Source: Actinomycetospora lemnae (lineage in GTDB: Bacteria; Actinomycetota; Actinomycetes; Mycobacteriales; Pseudonocardiaceae). From it: a DNA stretch of 64,000 nucleotides. The stretch covers positions 186,001-250,000 of the forward strand of contig NZ_JAQZAO010000007.1 in assembly GCF_028737315.1 (NCBI RefSeq), in the 5' to 3' direction. How positions within the stretch are numbered: position 1 is the first letter of the stretch; each line of letters starts with the position of its first letter. The notes beneath the pieces are model-generated. The model was not told the DNA's origin. It saw only the letters and a list, made by a program, of their open reading frames with translations, and made no database searches. Made by a program: the position numbers and the translations under genes. Shown piece after piece: positions 58,400 to 64,000 of the stretch.

Positions 58400-60154
58400 A
58401 TGGAGGGACGCCACGGCGCCCCGACGCGCGAGGCCTCCGCGGCCCGCACCACCGAGGCGTCCCCGGCGGCGCCCGGCGCGACACCCACGGCGCCCGAGGG
58501 CGGACCGGGCCTCCTCGACGGGCTCGAGGAGGGCGTCGTCGTCTGCGACCGCGCCGGTGTCGTGCGCGCCGCGAACCCCGCGGCCCGCGCGCTGCTGCCG
58601 CAGCTGCGCGTGGGCGAGATCGTCGACGTCGCCCGCTGCGAGGTGCTCTCCCGCGCCGTCCACGACCGCGACGCGCCCGCGAGCTTCGAGACCGTCGTCG
58701 TCCACCCCGACGGCGAGCACCACCTGCGCGGACGGCGCGGGCCGGTCCTCGGTCCCGTCCCGCCCCCGCCGCCGGAGCCCCGGGACGGCGACACCGCCTG
58801 GTACCTGCGCGACGTCACCGGCGAGCACGCCCGCACCGACACGCTGCTCGCCGCCCAGGAGCGCGCCGCGTTCCTCGCCGAGGCCGGGCGGGCGCTGCAC
58901 GGCGTGCTGCACCTCGACCGCACCGCGCGCCGCGTCGTCGCGCTCGCCGTGCCGCGGCTGGCCGCGGGCGCGACGCTGGTCGTGCGCCACGACGACACCG
59001 TCACCTGGGCGTGCGCGGAGCTCGGCGGCGGGCGCCCCCGGCTCGGGCACGCCGGGACCGGCGGCCTCGCCCGCGTCCCCCGGCTCGCCGCCGCGCTGAC
59101 CGGCGAGGGCGCGGGCACCGGCGACCCGTTCCTGGCCGGCGACCTGACGACGCTGACCGGGCTCGAGGCGCCGGCCGGCGACGTGCGGACCCTCGCGGTG
59201 CCGACCACCGGGGTCGTCGACGCCCTCGTCGTGCTCGCCGGTCCCCGCAGCACCGGGTCGGACAGCAGGTCGGACAGCGGGTCGGACAGCGTCGATCCGC
59301 TCGTCCTCGCCGAGGAGGAGGTGCTCACCTCCTACGTCGCGCGCGCCGGCGCCGCGCTCGCCGCGGCCGCGCTGCACGAGGAGCAGGCCCACCTCGGCGC
59401 CGTCCTCCAGGAGAGCCTCGCCGCGCCGCGCCTGCCCGCGACCGCGGGCATCGCGTGGGGCGCGGCGTACCGCCCGGCGCGCGAGACGATGCGGGTCGGC
59501 GGCGACTTCTACGAGGTGGTCGACGGGTCCGAGCGGTCGGCCTTCCTGCTCGGCGACGTGTGCGGCAAGGGCATCGAGGCCGCGGTCCTGTCCGGGCGCG
59601 TGCGGCAGTCGTGGCACGCGCTGCGGCTGCTCGAGGACCGTCCCGGCCGCCTGCTGCCGCTGCTCAACACCGCGCTGCTCGACGCCGTCGCCACCCGTGA
59701 CGAGAGCCCGCGCTTCGCGACGATGGTGCTCGGCGACGCCCGCCCGCTGGCCGACGGCACGGTCGCGCTGCGCCTGGCCACGGGCGGGCACCCGCCGCCG
59801 CTGGTGCTGCGCGCGAACGGCGACGTCGAGGCGGTGCCGGTGTCCGGGATGCTCGTCGGCGGCCTGCGCGAGGCGCGGTTCGGCGAGGCCGAGGTGCTGC
59901 TCGCGCCCGGCGACACCTGCCTGCTCTACAGCGACGGCGTCGTCGAGGCCCGCGGTCCCGGGGACTTCTTCGGCGAGGAGCGCCTCGCCGACGCCCTCCC
60001 GCGCTGCGCCGGCGCCCCTGCCGCCGTGCTCTGCGAGCACCTCGAGCAGACCGTCGTGTCCTGGCTCGACGGCCACGACCACGACGACATCGCGATGCTC
60101 GCCGTCCAGGCACCCCGGCACGCGGCCGAGGCGCCGCAGAGGAGTGAGGCGTGA
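58400..60154 (+). CDS. SpoIIE/RsbU-type PP2C phosphatase with PAS-like and GAF-like sensor region
   Basis: A 584-residue phosphatase. Residues 35-145 look like a PAS domain (LLDGLEEGVVVCDRAGVVRA), residues 160-340 like a GAF domain, and 365-575 form the SpoIIE phosphatase with all metal-binding aspartates: MRVGGDFYEVVDG, LLGDVCGKGIEAAV, LLYSDGVVEARG and HDDIAMLAVQ. It should dephosphorylate a STAS antagonist such as the one at 61234. ATG 58400 follows GGGAGGGGA. Its stop overlaps the next start as GTGA. A 12-bp repeat in the gene (59255-59290) codes for a Ser/Asp linker. Confidence 0.9.
   Translation: MEGRHGAPTREASAARTTEASPAAPGATPTAPEGGPGLLDGLEEGVVVCDRAGVVRAANPAARALLPQLRVGEIVDVARCEVLSRAVHDRDAPASFETVVVHPDGEHHLRGRRGPVLGPVPPPPPEPRDGDTAWYLRDVTGEHARTDTLLAAQERAAFLAEAGRALHGVLHLDRTARRVVALAVPRLAAGATLVVRHDDTVTWACAELGGGRPRLGHAGTGGLARVPRLAAALTGEGAGTGDPFLAGDLTTLTGLEAPAGDVRTLAVPTTGVVDALVVLAGPRSTGSDSRSDSGSDSVDPLVLAEEEVLTSYVARAGAALAAAALHEEQAHLGAVLQESLAAPRLPATAGIAWGAAYRPARETMRVGGDFYEVVDGSERSAFLLGDVCGKGIEAAVLSGRVRQSWHALRLLEDRPGRLLPLLNTALLDAVATRDESPRFATMVLGDARPLADGTVALRLATGGHPPPLVLRANGDVEAVPVSGMLVGGLREARFGEAEVLLAPGDTCLLYSDGVVEARGPGDFFGEERLADALPRCAGAPAAVLCEHLEQTVVSWLDGHDHDDIAMLAVQAPRHAAEAPQRSEA
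59255..59290. repeat. three tandem 12-bp units inside the phosphatase gene
   Basis: Three units of (G/A)GGTCGGACAGC, in frame, code for SDSRSDSGSDS, a flexible acidic loop at the end of the GAF-like region. One base differs in the middle unit. Confidence 0.9.
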
Positions 60155-61221
60155 CCACCACGTCCCCGCCCACCGACCCGGCCGCTCTGCGGGTGGCCTA
60201 CCTCGAGCGGCTCGCCACGTCCGACGAGCCGGGGGCGGTCGCGGTCGCGGTCGGTGCCCTCGAGGCGGGCGCCGACCCCGAGGTGGTGCTGCTCGACGTC
60301 GTCGCCGGCGCGCAGCGCGAGGTCGGCGACCTCTGGGCCGCGGGGGAGTGGACGGTCGTGCAGGAGCACGTCGCGACCCACATCAGCGAGCGTGTCGTCG
60401 CGGCGGTCGCGCAGCACGCCCCGGCACCCGCGCCGAGCGGGCTCGGCAAGGTGGCGGTCGCCTGCCTCGACGGCGAGTGGCACGGGCTGCCCGCGCGGCT
60501 GCTTTCCGAGGTCCTCGCCCGGCACGGCTGGGCGGTGGAGTTCCTCGGCGCCTCGGTGCCGGCCGCCCAGCTCGCGACGCACCTCCACCGGGCCGGCCCC
60601 GACGTCGTCGCGATCTCCAGCTCGCTGCCCTCCCGGCTGCCCGCCGCGCGCCGGATGGTCGAGGCCTGCCGCGCCACGGGCACCCCGGTGCTCGCCGGCG
60701 GGGCCGCGTTCGGCGAGGACGGCCGGTGGGCGCGCGCCGTCGGCGCCGACGGCTGGGCGCCCGACGCCCGGGCGGCGGCCGCGATGCTCGCCGCGGACCC
60801 CGACGGCCCGTGGTTCGCCGACGAGGACACCGGCGCGAGCGCCGTCCCGGGCTCCCGCGACCATGTCTCCGCCCGCGAGGAGCAGGCCGTCCTGCACGCG
60901 CGGCGCGCCGAGCTCGTGCGCCAGGCCGCCGCGGCGGTGCGACCCGGGACCGCCGGCGGCGAGGTGCCCGACGAGCTCGCCGACGACCTCGGCCACCTCG
61001 TCGACTTCCTCGCCGCCGCCGTCTTCGTCGACGACCCGGGCCTCTTCGACGGCTTCGTGCGCTGGGTCGGCACCGTGACGATCCCCGACGGCCTGCGGGC
61101 CGAGGAGGTCGCGCCGGCACTCGACGCGCTGGCCGCGGCGTTGGCAGACTCGCCCCGCACGGTCCGACTCCTCCGCTCCGCTCACGGGGCCCACGGAGGC
61201 CAGCCCGCCACGGTGGGGTGA
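60151..61221 (+). CDS. cobalamin-binding sensor, CarH-like light-sensing domain without DNA-binding domain
   Basis: A 356-residue protein. Residues 10-90 form the four-helix B12 cap domain and contain W62-x9-E72-H73 (LWAAGEWTVVQEHVATH), the W-x9-EH signature of CarH/LitR adenosylcobalamin photoreceptors. Residues 98-210 form the Rossmann cobalamin domain with H111 as lower ligand (CLDGEWHGLPARLLSEVL). Residues 220-340 form a helical domain I do not recognise (LGHLVDFLAAAVFVDDPGLF). There is no MerR helix-turn-helix. It lies between a SpoIIE phosphatase and a STAS antagonist, coupled to the former by GTGA, so it probably signals through partner switching and not by binding DNA. Confidence 0.85.
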   Translation: MTTTSPPTDPAALRVAYLERLATSDEPGAVAVAVGALEAGADPEVVLLDVVAGAQREVGDLWAAGEWTVVQEHVATHISERVVAAVAQHAPAPAPSGLGKVAVACLDGEWHGLPARLLSEVLARHGWAVEFLGASVPAAQLATHLHRAGPDVVAISSSLPSRLPAARRMVEACRATGTPVLAGGAAFGEDGRWARAVGADGWAPDARAAAAMLAADPDGPWFADEDTGASAVPGSRDHVSAREEQAVLHARRAELVRQAAAAVRPGTAGGEVPDELADDLGHLVDFLAAAVFVDDPGLFDGFVRWVGTVTIPDGLRAEEVAPALDALAAALADSPRTVRLLRSAHGAHGGQPATVG

Positions 61222-61233
61222 GGAGGTGGCGCG

Positions 61234-61548
61234 ATGCCCGAGCTGACCATCCGCACCGAGCGGACGGACGGACCCGGTGGCCAGGCCGTCGTGGTGGTGG
61301 GCGGCGACCTCGACTACGACAGCCACGGTCGTCTCGACGACGCCGTCGGCGCGGCGCTCGACGACCGGCCCGCCGACCTCGTGGTCGACCTCGCCGAGGT
61401 GACCTACTGCGACTCCTGCGGCCTGCGCGTCCTGCTCGGCGCCCACCGCCGCGCGACCGAGGTCGGCGCCGCCTTCGCGCTGCGCGGGGCCCGCGGCCAG
61501 CCCGCCCGCGCCCTCAAGCTGACGGGCCTGGACCAGGTGTTCAGCTAG
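61234..61548 (+). CDS. STAS-domain anti-sigma factor antagonist
   Basis: A 104-residue STAS protein. The phosphorylatable serine is S61 in VTYCDSCGLRVLLGAHR, the standard DSxGL motif of SpoIIAA/RsbV proteins. It is the likely target of the SpoIIE phosphatase two genes upstream. ATG 61234 follows GGAGG, 12 bases after the sensor stop. No anti-sigma kinase or sigma gene is in the window. Confidence 0.93.
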   Translation: MPELTIRTERTDGPGGQAVVVVGGDLDYDSHGRLDDAVGAALDDRPADLVVDLAEVTYCDSCGLRVLLGAHRRATEVGAAFALRGARGQPARALKLTGLDQVFS

Positions 61549-62606
61549 CGCCCGCCGCGGGTCGACTCCAGGAACGCCCAGTAGGTCGCCGCCCACTGCT
61601 CGGCCGCGTCGACGTGGGGCCCGTGGCCGGAGCCGGCGAACTCCTCGATCGCCACGCGCCCGCCCGCCGCGCGGTAGGCCTCGAGCACCTCGCGGATCTG
61701 GCTGACCATCGGCTGGGGCGGGAAGGCGTCGGCGCCCGGCCAGCCCGGCACGACGCCGCTCGCGCCGAGGGTGCCGAGCTCGAGCGCCGAGCCGTCGGCG
61801 ACCACGACGTCGTCGCTGCCGTGGGTCCAGAGCACCGGCGGCTTCTCGGCGAGCGTCGGCAGCCACGACCAGTCGCAGTACTTCGGGGACAGCGCGTTGA
61901 GCAGCCCGCGGGTGCCCGGCGCGCTGCCCGGCCAGTTCTCCGAGGTCTGCGCGTCGCCGGGGTAGCCGTCGTCGGAGATCGTCGTCAGCAGGATCTCGTC
62001 GACGAGCACGTCCTCGCGGTCGCGGGGCTCGCGGTGCCCGGGGCGCCAGTAGGTCGCGTTCATGACGTTGCGCGGCGAGAGCGGGCTGTCCTCGCTGCGG
62101 TCGCCCTCGCGCAGGCGGCGGACGAACTCCGGGTTCGCCACCCCGGCGCCCGAGCCCGCGAAGTCCGGGTAGCAGGGGCGGCCGTCGGGGAAGGTCCCGC
62201 CGAACCCGTACGGCGCGACGGGGTCGAGGAAGGTCAGCGACGCCACGCGCCGGGCGCGCGCCACCAGCGCGATCGCCGCGCCCGCGGTGGACCAGCCGAC
62301 GAGGTGCGCGGGACGGTCGATGCCCAGCGCGTCGAGGAACGCGACCAGGTCGTCGGCCCAGTCGCCGAGCCCGCGTGTCGCGTCGATCGGCGCGGGCTCG
62401 GAGCGCCCGAAGCAGCGCATGTCGGGCGCGAGGATGCGCCAGCGCTCGGGCGCGCCCGGCATGAGGTGCTCGAAGAACCGGCTCGTGGAGAGGTTGCCGT
62501 GCACGAACACCACGGGCTCGCCGTCGGACGGCCCGGACTCGAGGTAGTGGGTGCGGATGCGGCCCTGGACCTCGGCGGCCCGCACACCGGGCATGAGGTG
62601 GTCCAT
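61545..62606 (-). CDS. alpha/beta hydrolase
   Basis: A 353-residue hydrolase. It has the oxyanion HGNLSTSRFFEHLMP, the nucleophile elbow HLVGWSTAGAAIALVA (Ser in GWSTA), acid LWTHGSDDVVVADG and histidine FAGSGHGPHVD. A cap domain of about 100 residues lies between. It resembles epoxide hydrolase/haloalkane dehalogenase-like proteins, but a second catalytic acid cannot be assigned, so esterase activity is as likely. It overlaps the upstream dehydrogenase by one base (TGATG) and the convergent STAS gene within CTAG. Confidence 0.85.
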   Translation of the reverse strand: MDHLMPGVRAAEVQGRIRTHYLESGPSDGEPVVFVHGNLSTSRFFEHLMPGAPERWRILAPDMRCFGRSEPAPIDATRGLGDWADDLVAFLDALGIDRPAHLVGWSTAGAAIALVARARRVASLTFLDPVAPYGFGGTFPDGRPCYPDFAGSGAGVANPEFVRRLREGDRSEDSPLSPRNVMNATYWRPGHREPRDREDVLVDEILLTTISDDGYPGDAQTSENWPGSAPGTRGLLNALSPKYCDWSWLPTLAEKPPVLWTHGSDDVVVADGSALELGTLGASGVVPGWPGADAFPPQPMVSQIREVLEAYRAAGGRVAIEEFAGSGHGPHVDAAEQWAATYWAFLESTRGGR

Positions 62607-64000
62607 CAGGCGCTCGTCTCCGTCCGGGGCAGCCGCGCCAGCAGCGCGCCGACGTCGGTGCCGCGGGGGAGCGTGCCGAAGGCGTGCCCGTGGTCGCCGA
62701 CCACCCGCGAGCCGACGTAGGCGTCGGCCACCGCCGAGGGCGCGTTCCGGACCAGCAGTGCGCCGGTCAGCAGCACCGCCATCCGCTCGGCGAGACGCCG
62801 CGCGCCGCGCTCCTCGGGGGCGGCCAGCTCGGCCTCGACGTCCTTGAACCCGGCGTCGACGCGATCGTCGACCCCGAGCACCTCCGCGCGGTAGGCCTCC
62901 AGCGTCGCCGGCTCGCGGGCCAGCAGGCGCAGCAGGTCGAGGGCGTTGACGTTGCCCGCCCCCTCCCAGATCGAGTTCAGCGGCGCCTCGCGGAACAGCC
63001 GCGGCATCCCGGACGCCTCGACGTAGCCGTTGCCGCCGAGGCACTCGAGGGCCTCGCCGACCACGGCGGTCTGGCGCTTGCAGATCCAGTACTTGCCCAG
63101 CGTGACGCCGATCCGCCGGAACGCCGCCTCGTGTTCATGGGTCGAGCTCCGCTGCGCTGCGCCTCCCGCCTGCTCCCGCTGCGCGCGGTCCTGCGCCCCG
63201 GCCAGCCGCATCGCCAGCGCCACCGCGCCCTCGGACTCGCAGGCCAGGTCGGCCAGCACCTCGCGCATCAGCGGCTGCTCGATCAGCGTCTTCCCGAACG
63301 CCGAGCGGTAACGCGCGTGGTGGGCCGCCCGGGACACCGCCGCCCGCATCCCCGCCGTCGACCCCAGCGCGGTGTCGAGGCGGGTGCAGGCGACCATCTC
63401 GATGATCGTCCGCACGCCCCGGCCCTCGTCACCGACCCGCCAGGCCACGGTGTCCTCGAACTCCGGCTCGGACGAGGCGTTCGAGCGGTTGCCGAGCTTG
63501 TCCTTGAGCCGCTGGATGCGGAACGTGTTGCGCGTGCCGTCGGGCAGCACGCGCGGCACGAGGAAGCAGGTCAGCCCGCCCCCTCGAGGGTCCGGCTCCG
63601 CTTCGCTGCGCGTCCGGGCGACCTGCGCGAGCACGAGGAACAGGTCGCACATCGGGGCGCTGGTGAACCACTTGTGCCCGGTCAGCCGGTAGATCTCGCC
63701 GTCGGGGCGGGCGACCGTGGTGTTCGCGCGGACGTCGGAGCCGCCCTGCTTCTCGGTCATGCCCATGCCGGCGAGCAGCCCGCGCTTGGTCGACGGCACC
63801 CGCAGGCCGGGGTCGTGCACCCGGCTGGTCAGGCCGGGGCCGTACTGCGCGAGCAGGTCGGGGGCGGCGCGCAGGGCGGGCAGGACGGCGTAGGTCATCG
63901 TGATCGGGCAGCCGTGGCCCGCCTCGACCTGGCTCCACGCGACGTAGCCGGCCGCGCGGGCCACGTGGGCGCCGGGCCGGTCGTCGGCCCACGGCGCGCC
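62606..64000 (-). CDS. acyl-CoA dehydrogenase, AidB-like, N-terminus beyond the window
   Basis: At least 464 residues, open at the right edge. Marks include LLAGMGMTEKQGGSDVRANT (FAD loop), RLTGHKWFTSAPMCDLFLV, FLVPRVLPDGTRNTFRIQRL and ALECLGGNGYVEASGMPRLF with PLNSIWEGAGNVNALDLLR, the AidB/DR_2361 type. Two loops are longer than usual and are encoded by related GC-rich stretches (63144-63166 and 63593-63615). AidB-like enzymes protect against alkylation or act on branched acyl-CoA; which applies is unclear. Transcribed with the hydrolase. Confidence 0.88.
   Translation of the reverse strand, partial: GAPWADDRPGAHVARAAGYVAWSQVEAGHGCPITMTYAVLPALRAAPDLLAQYGPGLTSRVHDPGLRVPSTKRGLLAGMGMTEKQGGSDVRANTTVARPDGEIYRLTGHKWFTSAPMCDLFLVLAQVARTRSEAEPDPRGGGLTCFLVPRVLPDGTRNTFRIQRLKDKLGNRSNASSEPEFEDTVAWRVGDEGRGVRTIIEMVACTRLDTALGSTAGMRAAVSRAAHHARYRSAFGKTLIEQPLMREVLADLACESEGAVALAMRLAGAQDRAQREQAGGAAQRSSTHEHEAAFRRIGVTLGKYWICKRQTAVVGEALECLGGNGYVEASGMPRLFREAPLNSIWEGAGNVNALDLLRLLAREPATLEAYRAEVLGVDDRVDAGFKDVEAELAAPEERGARRLAERMAVLLTGALLVRNAPSAVADAYVGSRVVGDHGHAFGTLPRGTDVGALLARLPRTETSA

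Noticed and set aside
60151-61221. Corrinoid protein for methyl transfer (MtaC type)
   Set aside because: Domain order is similar, but no methyltransferase gene is adjacent and the W-x9-EH signature plus the phosphatase/STAS context fit a sensor better.

Overview
The window is a 64 kb piece of an actinobacterial chromosome. The evidence is very high GC (most 60-base rows count well above 70%), many GTG starts, frequent 4-base GTGA or ATGA stop/start overlaps, F420-type oxidoreductases, and many acyl-CoA dehydrogenases and TetR regulators. A pseudonocardial relative is my best guess, but nothing here proves the genus. I saw no rRNA, tRNA, CRISPR array, transposase or phage gene. Most of the DNA is accessory catabolism, with four TetR genes, one AraC gene and one large LuxR gene.

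Layout. 1-4240: end of a PPOX-like protein, an NmrA-like protein, an AraC regulator, a DedA-like membrane protein and an MHS-type transporter. 4427-12420: a seven-gene acyl-CoA operon (acyl-CoA dehydrogenase, carboxyltransferase, acyl-CoA synthetase, MaoC hydratase, CitE-like lyase, LLM oxidoreductase, unknown) with a divergent TetR, resembling the mycobacterial leucine/itaconate operon. 12439-21254: two crotonases, two acyl-CoA dehydrogenases, an APH-DUF6285 kinase, an SMP-30 lactonase, a peroxiredoxin, a TetR and an SDR, with two copies of a TGAACG-N2-CGTTCA operator. 21444-27857: a flavin monooxygenase, a DHA2 exporter, an aldo/keto reductase, an SDR and a TetR. 27854-33438: a benzoyl-CoA epoxidation (box) operon. 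33455-37394: a four-gene operon ending in a patatin-like phospholipase and a caspase-like protease of lower GC. 37509-44700: a LuxR/AAA regulator, a quinone reductase plus second kinase, and a TetR-P450 pair. 44766-51664: an SNase-like protein, a glycolate-oxidase-like enzyme, a SodC-like lipoprotein, a ferredoxin-like protein, an alcohol dehydrogenase, a membrane protein and an SDR. 51697-56955: small proteins, a membrane protein and a formate dehydrogenase whose in-frame TGA is selenocysteine. 56939-61548: an OmpA-like protein, a GlcG-like protein and a light/B12 partner-switch module (SpoIIE phosphatase, CarH-like cobalamin sensor without DNA-binding domain, STAS antagonist). 61545-64000: a hydrolase and the end of an AidB-like dehydrogenase.

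How the genes work together. Much of the window feeds unusual acids into central CoA metabolism: aromatic acids through benzoyl-CoA, branched acids through the MaoC/CitE operon, and perhaps ketones or lactones through monooxygenase, lactonase, acyl kinase and acyl-CoA dehydrogenase. The three most interesting places are the selenocysteine formate dehydrogenase with a readable SECIS hairpin, the caspase-like/patatin pair, and the B12-sensor/SpoIIE/STAS module.
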